Below, one piece after another: positions 1 through 7,598 of a stretch of DNA of 50,892 nucleotides. Position 1 is the stretch's first letter; the number at the start of each line of letters is the position of its first letter. Below the pieces are notes generated by a model. The model ran no database searches. It saw only the letters and a program-made list of their open reading frames with translations, and was not told where the DNA came from. The DNA comes from CAZDYP01 sp964509505. Lineage in GTDB: Bacteria; Chloroflexota; Anaerolineae; JACRMK01. The translations under genes and the position numbers were made by a program. Location: assembly GCA_964509505.1 (NCBI GenBank), contig CAZDYP010000011.1, positions 1 through 50,892 of the forward strand, in the 5' to 3' direction.

Positions 1-16
1 TGGTAAGCCTCCTCGC

Positions 17-1305
17 TCATTGAGTAGCGTCAACAAACAAGCTATTAACGGTTGCTGGCGTATAGTCAACTTTGTCTGTAATGGCACGCGTGATGGCTAT
101 GGTTTTGCCTTTAGGTGACCAGTGAAGTTCGCTCTGAGTAACATTTTCAATGAGTCGGCGCATGTTGCTGCCATCACGATTCACAACCCACACATCATTT
201 CTAGACACAGGGGGGGGGAGACCACTTCGTGCATCATATGTCACGACAGGGCGTTTGATAAACGTGATGACTTGACTATCGAGTGACCAAGCTGGGGAAA
301 TGTTTAATTCATCAAGGGTTTCATGCTTAACGATTTGCGAGGGATTAGTGCCATCAGCGTTGACAGTCCATAGATCTGTGTCGTACCCTGTACCTGGATA
401 TGAATTTAAAGTAATGTATGCGAGCTTTGTGCTGTCAGGGGCCCAAACCCAATAGCCTCCCAATTTTTCTGAGAACTGCTTCGCTCCAGTCCCATCAAGA
501 TTAGCTAGCCAAGCCATTGGCCCTGCTAGACCACCACCCCTATAAGCAAATTTCTTACCATTCGGTGATACAGAATAGTAATTAACCGCACCACCTGACA
601 GTGGTGTTGAGAGAGAAAGATTATTCACTCGTCGTTCACCAGAGCCATCTGTTTTGATTGCATAGATTCCTCCACTTTTGAGAAAGACAATCTCATTAGT
701 GGACAACCAATATATATCTTGAAACCATGCAATGGTACTGGTAGTTAGAGTGAGTGGTAATGACGCTGCTGTATCAACTATAATGAGGCTACCTTGAAAT
801 CCTTCTTGTTGTAGTGGTGTGGAGTAAGCAACATATTTACTATCCGGTGACCAAGCCCACGATGCTGCTGTACCCGTCAAACGGCGTCTGTTTGTGCCGT
901 CAGCATTCGCGACCCATAGGTCGCCAACTAATCCATACCAATTTGCTCCCTTGGGATTCTGAAGGCGCTCTAATATGTATTCGATTTTTATCTTCCTGTA
1001 GAGAAACTTGCTCCCATCTGGCGACCATCCCAAGAAAATTGCATTCCCTGACGGATCAATCGGTCGCTCATTGCCAACCCTTATTTGTTCAGCGCGCCAC
1101 TGGATGGCTGTCGGCGTAGGGAGGGAGGGAGAAGGCGCAAGCGTGGAGGTTACAGCCAAAGTGGCCGTAGGGACACGGGTGGCTGTGACAATCAGCGTCG
1201 TGGTAGGAGTGGGTGTTTGTTGCGGAACTGTTACAGTAGTGCCATCAACAATCCGACTAAAGCGAAGGCAATCACACTGGACACTATCCACTTGGTGCGC
1301 CTCAT
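17..1305 (-). CDS. TolB-like beta-propeller protein with a signal anchor; apparent frameshift near the N-terminus
   Basis: At least five WD40-like (PD40/TolB) blades are visible, each ending in a WSPDGSKF-type strand (WSPDG, WSPDSKY, SPNGKK, WSLDSQ, WSPKGK) and alternating with NADGTN-type turns. The open frame (424 codons) begins only at a GTG at 1291. A better start is the ATG at 1305, preceded by AGGAG with 7-nt spacing. It encodes a typical signal or anchor segment (MRRTKWIVSSVIAFALVGLL) but hits a stop near 1231-1233. The downstream frame opens with a Pro/Thr-rich linker like those of other lipoproteins here, followed by the propeller. One indel around 1235-1260 would join signal, linker and propeller. 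The protein is probably extracytoplasmic and protein-binding; its partner is unknown. The family call is sure. Whether the frameshift is real or a sequencing error cannot be decided from here. Confidence 0.8.
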
Positions 1306-1336
1306 AACCAATCTCCTAAAACGCTACACACGTTAA

Positions 1337-1388
1337 GCATGTTTCATGAACATGCGGGCATTGTATCTTCCTCCCAATTACTTGTCAA
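1337..1388 (-). promoter_or_regulatory. Sigma-70 promoter and overlapping dyad for the propeller gene
   Basis: On the minus strand, TTGACA (1388-1383) is followed after 17 nt by TACAAT (1365-1360), placing transcription start near 1353. A dyad with 7-bp arms, GCATGTT and AACATGC around a 5-bp centre (1337-1355), sits on the start site and could be an operator. The promoter spacing is ideal. The operator is inference from symmetry only. Confidence 0.6.
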
Positions 1389-1412
1389 GAGGCTGAGACG
1401 TTAAATTTTTGT

Positions 1413-1449
1413 TGGCGCAGAAGTTGTACTCCTGCGCCATTTGTTTTTG
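1413..1449 (+). terminator. Terminator-like hairpin
   Basis: TGGCGCAG (1413-1420) pairs with CTGCGCCA (1432-1439) and is followed by a T-rich run on the plus strand. No plus-strand gene precedes it. It may be remnant structure in a stretch (1306-1550) where no gene is seen. A second perfect dyad, TGGAGTT/AACTCCA, lies at 1454-1468. Confidence 0.35.
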
Positions 1450-1534
1450 TTAATGGAGTTCAACTCCACCAGCAGCAGGTTCGGGAGTGCAATGCCTGAA
1501 CCAACAAAGGAATGCAACGCCTAACCAACACCGA

Positions 1535-1575
1535 CTACTCGACCATGTGACTACCCGACCGCGCGACTCTGCTTC
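1535..1575. repeat. Octanucleotide word repeat overlapping the end of the RraA-family gene
   Basis: Five consecutive 8-mers of the form CGACTACT, CGACCATG, TGACTACC, CGACCGCG, CGACTCTG run across the stop codon of the neighbouring gene, so its last six residues (QSRAVG) are repeat-encoded. The element has the same period and words as those at 9003-9130 and 25066-25168. Confidence 0.75.
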
Positions 1576-2369
1576 CACGCCTGAAAATCCGCTTCAATAT
1601 CTTCACGCCACACGTTCACGTCAATTTCGCCGGGCGTGTACTTGCCCTCTGCGAGGCGTTGCTTGCCGAACTCATCGCGCACGCGAATATCTTCGGAACG
1701 CTCCACCACTTCTTGCGCGAGGTGTGGTGGGATGAAGATAACGCCCGTTGGCGTGCCAAGCACCACATCGCCGGGCAACACCGTCACGCCGCCGATGCGA
1801 ATCGGAATATTGATGCCCGTGAGCGTCACATCCGCAATCGCCGTCGGGTCGAGACCACGCACGAAGAAGTTCACGTCGGTCAGCTGCACCAGTCCTTGAT
1901 AGTCGCGGATGCCGCCATCAATGACTGCCCCTGCGCGTGTGCGTGTCCGCACCGACGTGCCGAGGTTGTCGCCGACGACGGTGCCATCTTTGATCTTGCC
2001 GAAGATGTCCACGACCATCACATCATCTTTTTGGAGCGTGTCAATGATCCACGAGTTCTGCCCGCCGATGCGCCCTTCGCTGCGCCCTTTCGTCTCAACG
2101 GCTTCGTGAAAGTCGGGGCGCTGTGGCACGAACTGCGCCGTGACCGCGCGCCCGACGAGGATGCGGTCAGGATGTGTGCGCAGCCAGTTGCCCTCGAACT
2201 GGCGATGGTAGCCGTGCTTGCGTAGCACGCCCCACGCTTCTTCGGTCGTGACGAGCTTCATGCGCTCGATCAAATCGTCGGGCACGTGTGGGCGGCCATT
2301 GGGGAAACGGTCAAACGGGTTGAGGCGCGTCATCGCAATGAGCGTCTCGCGGGGTGTTTCAATGTGCAT
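1551..2369 (-). CDS. RraA / HMG-aldolase family protein
   Basis: Product of 272 residues. The RraA/dimethylmenaquinone-methyltransferase-like fold is recognisable from GDNLG (about residue 133) and the strongly conserved DGGIRD motif (about 151-156), where class II pyruvate aldolases of this family bind Mg2+ and the oxo-acid. Members cleave 4-hydroxy-4-methyl-2-oxoglutarate or oxaloacetate, or act as RNase E inhibitors. In this neighbourhood of sugar-acid dehydratases an aldolase or decarboxylase role on a 2-keto-acid is the more likely one (inference). The protein is longer than the usual 160-230 residues because of extensions at both ends. Its start is supported by AAAGGA upstream. The last six codons lie within an octamer repeat, so the native C-terminus may have been altered. 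Confidence 0.85.
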   Translation of the reverse strand: MHIETPRETLIAMTRLNPFDRFPNGRPHVPDDLIERMKLVTTEEAWGVLRKHGYHRQFEGNWLRTHPDRILVGRAVTAQFVPQRPDFHEAVETKGRSEGRIGGQNSWIIDTLQKDDVMVVDIFGKIKDGTVVGDNLGTSVRTRTRAGAVIDGGIRDYQGLVQLTDVNFFVRGLDPTAIADVTLTGINIPIRIGGVTVLPGDVVLGTPTGVIFIPPHLAQEVVERSEDIRVRDEFGKQRLAEGKYTPGEIDVNVWREDIEADFQAWKQSRAVG

Positions 2370-2384
2370 TATGGTTATCCTTTT

Positions 2385-2500
2385 GGAGTAATCAGTAGTC
2401 CGTAATCAGTAGTCCGTAGCTAGTAATCAGTAGGCAGGAGTCAGAGTATGGCTCACCAACCATCTAGCCACTGACTCCTGGCTACTACCTCCTACCTATC
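2385..2500. repeat. Short-word intergenic hairpin repeat (CAGTAGT words)
   Basis: Direct 7-mers such as CAGTAGT, CCGTAGC and TAGTAAT are followed after a spacer by reverse-complement words (CACTGACTCCTGGCTACTAC) that can pair back. The repeat fills the gap between two co-oriented genes right up to the stop codon of the epimerase. Confidence 0.8.
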
Positions 2501-3317
2501 CATCGTGCTTCCAATTCAACACGCGCTGTGCTTTGCTGCAATCGAAGAAGCCATTGTGTCCCGATAAGTCGCCGCGAATTTCGGCGTTGGGATAGTATTG
2601 GCGCGCGAGTTCGAGTGAAGGCGTGGACGATGAGGTATGTGGCGCAATGATGTAAAAGACTTCGTGACCGCTGAAGTCTGCCATGATGGAACGCTCACAT
2701 GAGCGCGCTGCCGCTGCGAGATGCGTGTAGCCCCACAAATGTTTGTAGGCGTTGTCGGCTTGCGCGAGGTTTATAAATTCGGGCGCGGGCGCAGGCGGCA
2801 CGAGTCCATGAAAGCGCAAACTCGCAATTCGCATGTCTTCATAGCGACGCGCGAACGCATCGCATTGTTGCTCCAACACCCACTTCGAGAGACTGTAAGA
2901 ATCTTCCGCATACGTCGGATGTTGCTCGTTCACGGGGAAATAATCATAACGCGGCGCGCGACTATACACGCCGCCAATCGCGTTGACCGACGACGCCATA
3001 CACACGCGCTTAATGCCGTGCGCCGCGCACGCCGCCAACACGTGATAGCTCGTGACGGTGTTCAACACATACACTTCAGGTTCGGGCGCGACGTGCGGCG
3101 CGAGCAGCGCGGCGAGATGCACGACCGCATCGCAACCACGCAATGCTTCTAGCACGGCATTGTAATCGCGCATGTCAAGGGTGGTGTGCGTCGCGCCTTG
3201 CGGCAGATTGGGGAATGGCACACGGTCAAGACTGTGAACCGTCTGACCTTGTGAAAGTAAAAGCGACAGCAGCGCGCGACCCAAACGTCCCGCGCCGCCA
3301 GTGATAGCGATGTGCAT
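2496..3317 (-). CDS. NAD-dependent epimerase/dehydratase (extended SDR), possibly a sugar or uronate dehydrogenase
   Basis: Product of 273 residues. The Rossmann motif TGGAGRLG lies at residues 6-13, the acidic residue that selects NAD (LDRV) near 35, HLAAL near 68, and the catalytic dyad YSLSK near 142-146. An ASSVNAIGG segment before the tyrosine resembles the corresponding segment of uronate dehydrogenases, which oxidise hexuronates to aldaric lactones and would feed the enolase-superfamily dehydratases next door. That substrate is an inference; a UDP-sugar epimerase is the alternative. It is co-oriented with the RraA-family gene and the ManD-type gene, separated on each side by word-repeat hairpins rather than by recognisable terminators. 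Confidence 0.8.
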   Translation of the reverse strand: MHIAITGGAGRLGRALLSLLLSQGQTVHSLDRVPFPNLPQGATHTTLDMRDYNAVLEALRGCDAVVHLAALLAPHVAPEPEVYVLNTVTSYHVLAACAAHGIKRVCMASSVNAIGGVYSRAPRYDYFPVNEQHPTYAEDSYSLSKWVLEQQCDAFARRYEDMRIASLRFHGLVPPAPAPEFINLAQADNAYKHLWGYTHLAAAARSCERSIMADFSGHEVFYIIAPHTSSSTPSLELARQYYPNAEIRGDLSGHNGFFDCSKAQRVLNWKHDG

Positions 3318-3334
3318 GGTATTACCTCAAAGGT

Positions 3335-3428
3335 GGTAGGAGTCAGTAGCCAGGAATCAGTAGCCAGTAACCAGTAGTCACTAGTCAGACAATCAAATCT
3401 GACTACTAGCTACTGACGACTGACTACT
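3335..3428. repeat. Short-word intergenic hairpin repeat (CAGTAGC words)
   Basis: Tandem 7-mers (GTCAGTA, GCCAGTA, ACCAGTA) are followed by complementary words (CTACTAGCTACTGACGACTG). It fills nearly the whole gap between the epimerase and the mannonate dehydratase-like gene. Confidence 0.8.
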
Positions 3429-3429
3429 T

Positions 3430-4674
3430 TCATGGTCGTGCGATGGTGCCATCAGGTAAGCGCGCCTGTGTCCATCCAATGACCGTGTTCTCATAAGGAT
3501 ACTTCGCGGCGAGCGTCTCGTTGATGTCCATGCCCCAGCCGGGTTTATCATTGGGATAAATGTACCCGTTGCGAATTTCGGGGCAACCAGGGAACACCTC
3601 GCGCAGCGCATCCGCGAAGCCAATCACTTCTTGAATGCCGAAGTTGTGGCACGCGACATCGAGATGCACGTTTGCCATGTGTCCGATGGGCGAGACATCA
3701 CCAGGCCCATGCCATGCGGTGCGGATGCTGAACGCTTCGCAGAGCGCGGCAAGTTTGCGCGCGGGCGTGAGGCCGCCGATTTGTGTGAGATGGACGCGGA
3801 TGAAGTCAATCAGTTGATTGACGATGAGCGATTTCCATTCGACGGGATTGTTGTAGAGCTCGCCCATCGCAATTGGAATCGCAGATTGCTCGCGCAGGCG
3901 TGTGAACCATTCGATTTGTTCGGGCGCGAGTGGGTCTTCGAGGAAGAAGAGGCGATAGGGCTCCAAATTTTTTGCGAGGCGAATCACCTCGCTCGGCGCG
4001 AGTCGCTCGTGAACGTCGTGCAACAATTCGAGCTCAAAGCCAATCTTGCTACGGATATAGTCGAACAGTTGCGGCATCGCACGCGCATAAAGATCGGGGT
4101 CGTAATATGCGCCGGGTTGCGAGTTGGGTGGCGTGTCCAGACTCTTCATGTGGTGCGTCGCTTGCGTGTTGCCATCCGTCGGCCCCATGAAGTCGCGCGT
4201 GCGCATCCCGTAGCCACCCATCTGACAGCGAATGTAGTGATAGCCTTGCGCTTGATAGCGCAGCACGTTGTCCAACACTTCTTGCGGCTCACGCCCATCG
4301 GCATGACGATAAACCGCCGCGCCCTCACGACATTTGCCGCCGAGCAATTCATAGACAGGCAAGTTGGCGACCTTGCCCTTGATGTCCCATAGCGCCATGT
4401 CCATACCGGCAATGGCGTTGTTCTCGACGGGACCGTTGCGCCAATAGGGATTGACCATGCACAGTTGCCATAAGTCTTCGATGCGACTGGGATCGCGCCC
4501 GATGAGCAAGGGCTTGAGGTATTCTTCGACGCAGACTTGCACCAGCCGCGCGCGTTGCGTATAGGTCGCGCAACCGACGCCATACAAGCCCGCTTGGTCA
4601 GTCTCAACTTTGACGACGACGAGCGCAATGCCTGCGGGCGCGGTGATGATACATTTGAGATTGGTGATTTTCAT
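3430..4674 (-). CDS. manD: ManD/RspA-type sugar-acid dehydratase (enolase superfamily)
   Basis: Product of 414 residues, a typical length for the D-mannonate/D-altronate dehydratase (ManD, RspA) group, which dehydrates mannonate to 2-keto-3-deoxygluconate. An N-terminal capping domain (MKITNLKCII) precedes the barrel. Visible are the Arg and Tyr of the catalytic loop (IRCQMGGYG), the metal ligands in LLHDVHERL (Asp, followed by the catalytic His two residues later), FFLEDPL and AMGELYNN, and the TAWHGPGDVSPIGH segment diagnostic for this group. The family also contains low-activity members and members specific for gluconate, so the exact substrate is not proven. It belongs to the sugar-acid region served by the LacI regulator and ABC transporter further right. 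Confidence 0.88.
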   Translation of the reverse strand: MKITNLKCIITAPAGIALVVVKVETDQAGLYGVGCATYTQRARLVQVCVEEYLKPLLIGRDPSRIEDLWQLCMVNPYWRNGPVENNAIAGMDMALWDIKGKVANLPVYELLGGKCREGAAVYRHADGREPQEVLDNVLRYQAQGYHYIRCQMGGYGMRTRDFMGPTDGNTQATHHMKSLDTPPNSQPGAYYDPDLYARAMPQLFDYIRSKIGFELELLHDVHERLAPSEVIRLAKNLEPYRLFFLEDPLAPEQIEWFTRLREQSAIPIAMGELYNNPVEWKSLIVNQLIDFIRVHLTQIGGLTPARKLAALCEAFSIRTAWHGPGDVSPIGHMANVHLDVACHNFGIQEVIGFADALREVFPGCPEIRNGYIYPNDKPGWGMDINETLAAKYPYENTVIGWTQARLPDGTIARP

Positions 4675-4677
4675 GGA

Positions 4678-4785
4678 AGTAAACAGGAGTCAGTAGCTAG
4701 TAATCAGTAGTCAGTAGCTAGTAATCAGTAGTCAGTAGTCGGATTAGCTTTAATCCGACTACTGACTACTGATTACTGATTACTT
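4678..4785. repeat. Heptanucleotide hairpin repeat (GTCAGTA/GCTAGTA/ATCAGTA)
   Basis: The clearest example of the family. The left arm is an uninterrupted run of 7-mers cycling through GTCAGTA, GCTAGTA and ATCAGTA. A short loop (GGATTAGCTTTAATCC) is itself palindromic, and the right arm is the complement (CTACTGA, CTACTGA, TTACTGA, TTACT). It separates two divergently transcribed dehydratase genes. Confidence 0.9.
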
Positions 4786-4950
4786 GTGAGTAAATGGTTG
4801 CGGAATCTTACCATGAAAATTGAGCGTGTCAATGCGTGAAAAAATGCGCTTGCCCATTCGTGTGTGACGGGTTACAATGCGTCCCATGAGTTGCCCACTG
4901 CGATGAAAATTTTGCGCGCACAAATTAACACAAATGGAGCTATGGTCAAT

Positions 4951-6105
4951 ATGAAAATCACCAACATCATCCCCTATCCCGTTTGGGTCGGTAGTCGCAA
5001 CCAGCTCATCGTGAAGGTCGAGACGGATGAGGGCGTCTATGGTTGGGGCGAATCGGGGTTGAGCGGACGCGAGTTGGCTGTGGTTGGCGCGCTGAAACAT
5101 TACGCTGAGTTTTTGCGCGGCAAGGATCCGATGCAGATTGGGCGCATCTGGCAAGAGGTCTACCGCAGTCAATACTTCGAGGGGGGGCGCGTGCTGATGG
5201 CGGCGCTCTCCGCCATTGATATTGCTCTGCACGACATCGTGGGCAAGGCATTGAATGTGCCTGTCTATCAATTGCTTGGCGGCAAGCAACGCGAGCGCGT
5301 GCCTTGCTTTCCCACCGTGCCCATGCAGAGCGAAGCGCAATTGCTGGAGGGTCTGAAATCGCTGATCACCAATGGATGGAACGTGATTCGCACGGGCGTC
5401 GCGCATCCGAACTTAGGCGAGGGCGTCTTCGAGCCGCGCGAGTCCATTCCGCTCACGGCAAAATGGCTCGTCAAAGCGCGCGAGGAAATTGGCAGCGACA
5501 CAGTGTTAGGCATTGACTATCATCATCGCTTGAGCGTTGCCGAAGCCGCGTCGTTTTGCCAACGGCTGCCGATTGGCACGCTCGATTTCATTGAAGAACC
5601 GATTCGTGATGAGACGCCCGAAGCGTATGAAGCGTTGCGGACAATGGTGTCTGTGCCATTTGCAGTGGGCGAAGAGTTCAGCAGCAAATGGCAATTCATT
5701 CCATACCTCGAGCGTCATCTGACCGACTTCGCGCGCATTGATGTGTGCAATGTGGGAGGGCTCACGGAGGCGCTGAAGGTCGCGGGGTGGGCAGAGGCGC
5801 ATTACATTGATTTGATGCCGCACAATCCGCTCGGTCCCATTTGCACCGCAGCGACGATTCACCTTGCGGCTGCCGTCGCTAATTTTGCGTGGCTCGAAGT
5901 GCGGGTGTCGCAGACGGAGAACTTGGGTTTCTATGATGATGAGTTGTTCCCAACACAACCGCGCTTGCAAGCTACAAGTTTTCCCGTGCCAGCGGCAGCA
6001 GGGTTGGGCATTGAAGTCAACGAAGAGCTGGTAAAGGCGCAAGCGTTCAAGTTTTGGGAAGCGCCGCATTGGAAGCGACTTGATGGCTCAGTCACCAATT
6101 GGTGA
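4951..6105 (+). CDS. Galactonate dehydratase-like enolase-superfamily enzyme
   Basis: Product of 384 residues. The ATG at 4951 (MKITNIIPYP) is preferred over earlier in-frame starts because GGAG lies 11 nt upstream and the family begins with this strand; upstream ATGs would add a non-conserved 29 residues. Metal and catalytic residues are LGIDYHHRL (Asp ligand and catalytic His), DFIEEPI and VGEEFSS (Glu ligands), and LMPHNPLGPI, whose His is the second acid/base of D-galactonate dehydratases (DgoD). The expected reaction is galactonate (or a similar sugar acid) to a 2-keto-3-deoxy acid. It is transcribed away from the ManD-type gene, is followed by a strong hairpin terminator, and lies just upstream of the LacI gene. 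Confidence 0.85.
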   Translation: MKITNIIPYPVWVGSRNQLIVKVETDEGVYGWGESGLSGRELAVVGALKHYAEFLRGKDPMQIGRIWQEVYRSQYFEGGRVLMAALSAIDIALHDIVGKALNVPVYQLLGGKQRERVPCFPTVPMQSEAQLLEGLKSLITNGWNVIRTGVAHPNLGEGVFEPRESIPLTAKWLVKAREEIGSDTVLGIDYHHRLSVAEAASFCQRLPIGTLDFIEEPIRDETPEAYEALRTMVSVPFAVGEEFSSKWQFIPYLERHLTDFARIDVCNVGGLTEALKVAGWAEAHYIDLMPHNPLGPICTAATIHLAAAVANFAWLEVRVSQTENLGFYDDELFPTQPRLQATSFPVPAAAGLGIEVNEELVKAQAFKFWEAPHWKRLDGSVTNW

Positions 6106-6236
6106 AAATTTGACGCTCATATCAAGATAAAGCTGCGCTGAGGCAAAGGGCGCACTCTCGACGTGGTTTGTGGCACGCCCTCGGCGTTAGCGCACGCCTC
6201 CTCACCGTGCATAATTTCTGCTCATGAGCGAAATTT

Positions 6237-6273
6237 GAAAACCCAAATGGTCTTCGAGATTGTTTGGGTTTTC
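6237..6273 (+). terminator. Strong hairpin terminator after the galactonate dehydratase-like gene
   Basis: Perfect 11-bp arms GAAAACCCAAA and TTTGGGTTTTC (6237-6247, 6263-6273) with an inner TCT/AGA pair. A-rich and T-rich flanks make it potentially bidirectional. No gene is seen in 6106-6385 apart from this and the promoter/operator below. Confidence 0.7.
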
Positions 6274-6303
6274 ACACCGGGCGCAGTCACCAGAAAAATT
6301 GGG

Positions 6304-6331
6304 TTGACAATCGTCAATTTTTCAGTATAGT
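6304..6331 (+). promoter_or_regulatory. Sigma-70 promoter of the LacI-family gene
   Basis: TTGACA (6304-6309), a 16-nt spacer and TATAGT (6326-6331) give a near-consensus promoter with a start near 6338, leaving a leader of about 48 nt before the ATG. Confidence 0.75.
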
Positions 6332-6353
6332 TCCCGCAACATTTAAGCGTTTG

Positions 6354-6367
6354 CGTAACCGTTTACG
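6354..6367. promoter_or_regulatory. LacI-type operator in the regulator's own leader
   Basis: CGTAACCGTTTACG is a 14-bp near-palindrome (one mismatched pair) with the central CG typical of LacI/GalR operators. It lies about 16-30 nt downstream of the predicted start site, where a bound repressor would block early elongation, implying autoregulation. Confidence 0.65.
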
Positions 6368-6385
6368 CCCTCTATTTTAGAATCT

Positions 6386-7420
6386 ATGGCTACGATTCGA
6401 GATGTCGCCAAACTCGCGGGCGTCAGTACAGCGACAGTATCGCACGTCATCAACAACACGCGCGTCGTCCTACCCGATACGCGCCGCGCGGTGATGAGCG
6501 CCATCAAGCAATTGAATTATCGCCCCAGCTTGATTGCGCGCAGCTTGACGACGGCGCGCACGCACACGATTGGCGTCCTCGTCTCCGACATCACCTCCTC
6601 GGTTTATGCTCAACTTGCGCGAGGCATCGAAGAATATCTCGCGCCCTACCACTACCACATGCTGGTTTGCAACACCGACAACAACCCTGAACGCGAAGCC
6701 TTGTATCTCGACTTGCTGTTGCATCGGCGTGTGGATGGTCTGATTATCGCGCCTGCGACAGGCGTTGACCAACCTCATCTCGCAGACTTCGTGCGCGCGC
6801 ATATCCCCATTGTCTATATGGACCGCAAGCCACCGAAGGTCTATGGTCCGACAGTGCAAGTGGATAATGTCGGCGTGGGGTATATGGCGACGGAGCATTT
6901 GCTCAAATTGGGGCATCGGCGCATCGGCATCGTCACACTCGGTTTGCAATATAGCCCCTCACGGGAACGCATCGAAGGGTATCGTTGCGCGCATCGGGAG
7001 TATAGGGTAACCATTGACGAAAATTTGATCGAAGCGAATTGTCCCACCACCGCTGTTGCAGTAGAAGCCATACGTCGTGTGCTGATGTTGCCGCAGCCTG
7101 CGACGGCGCTCATCACGACGCATTCGATTGCGGCGTTGCGCGTGTTGCGCGAGCTGGGCTTGAGCTATCCCGAAGCAGTCTCGTTGATTTTGATTGGCGA
7201 TGCGCCGTGGTTGCAAGCCTTCAAACCGGTCAGCATCGTCGAATTGCCCATGATGGCCATGTGCCAAAAAGCAGTGGAGTTGTGCATGGAAGGTATCGCT
7301 GCGAGTCAAGAGCGCCGCCGCAACAACGGGTATGGCTCGCCCGCGCCGCAGTTTGAGGATGTGTGGATGACGGCGAAGCTAATTGAGCGGGGAAGTTGCA
7401 AACATATTGAACTGCATTAG
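6386..7420 (+). CDS. LacI/GalR-family transcriptional regulator
   Basis: Product of 344 residues. The N-terminal helix-turn-helix is canonical (TIRDVAKLAGVSTATVSHV, about residues 3-21), followed by the hinge (LNYRPSLIARSL) and a periplasmic-binding-protein-like effector domain (TIGVLVSDITS onward, FVRAHIPIVYMDR, GYMATEHLLKLGHRRIG). Such regulators sense a sugar or sugar acid and control nearby uptake and catabolic genes. Here the ABC transporter begins about 180 nt downstream and dehydratases flank it. A palindromic operator in its own leader suggests autorepression. The ligand cannot be read from sequence. The start ATG is the family's standard first residue. Confidence 0.93.
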   Translation: MATIRDVAKLAGVSTATVSHVINNTRVVLPDTRRAVMSAIKQLNYRPSLIARSLTTARTHTIGVLVSDITSSVYAQLARGIEEYLAPYHYHMLVCNTDNNPEREALYLDLLLHRRVDGLIIAPATGVDQPHLADFVRAHIPIVYMDRKPPKVYGPTVQVDNVGVGYMATEHLLKLGHRRIGIVTLGLQYSPSRERIEGYRCAHREYRVTIDENLIEANCPTTAVAVEAIRRVLMLPQPATALITTHSIAALRVLRELGLSYPEAVSLILIGDAPWLQAFKPVSIVELPMMAMCQKAVELCMEGIAASQERRRNNGYGSPAPQFEDVWMTAKLIERGSCKHIELH

Positions 7421-7461
7421 AGTCATACGATACCATCACGAAAAATCGGCGCAGACTAAAC

Positions 7462-7505
7462 AAAGGAGGTGATAAATTGATACGTTAGTGGATTTAAGTT
7501 GTAGT
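7462..7505 (+). promoter_or_regulatory. Full-length anti-Shine-Dalgarno complement and candidate promoter without a matching ORF
   Basis: AAAGGAGGTGAT (7462-7473) is complementary to the whole 3' end of typical 16S rRNA, yet only a three-codon TTG frame follows at usual spacing. An in-frame GTG at 7488 would extend the binding protein by 37 residues but is too far away. TTGATA (7477-7482), 17 nt and TGTAGT (7500-7505) could be a promoter for the ABC operon. Confidence 0.35.
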
Positions 7506-7550
7506 CTGATGCGCGGTACCTATTGCTTCACAAACCCAACCCATCACATT

Positions 7551-7576
7551 GACCTGAGCGACCGGTCGCTCAAGTC
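7551..7576. promoter_or_regulatory. 26-bp palindrome in the leader of the sugar ABC operon
   Basis: The core TGAGCGACCGGTCGCTCA (7555-7572) is a perfect 18-bp palindrome. Outer bases extend it to 26 bp with one mismatched pair. It ends 22 nt before the start codon and just before the ribosome-binding site, so it could be an operator or an RNA hairpin. It differs from the LacI operator at 6354. Confidence 0.55.
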
Positions 7577-7598
7577 ACATCTCCAAAAGGAGGAAGTC

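Noticed and set aside
4678..4785. CRISPR-like array
   Set aside because: Repeat units are 7 nt with inverted arms; there are no 20-40 nt repeats, spacers or cas genes.
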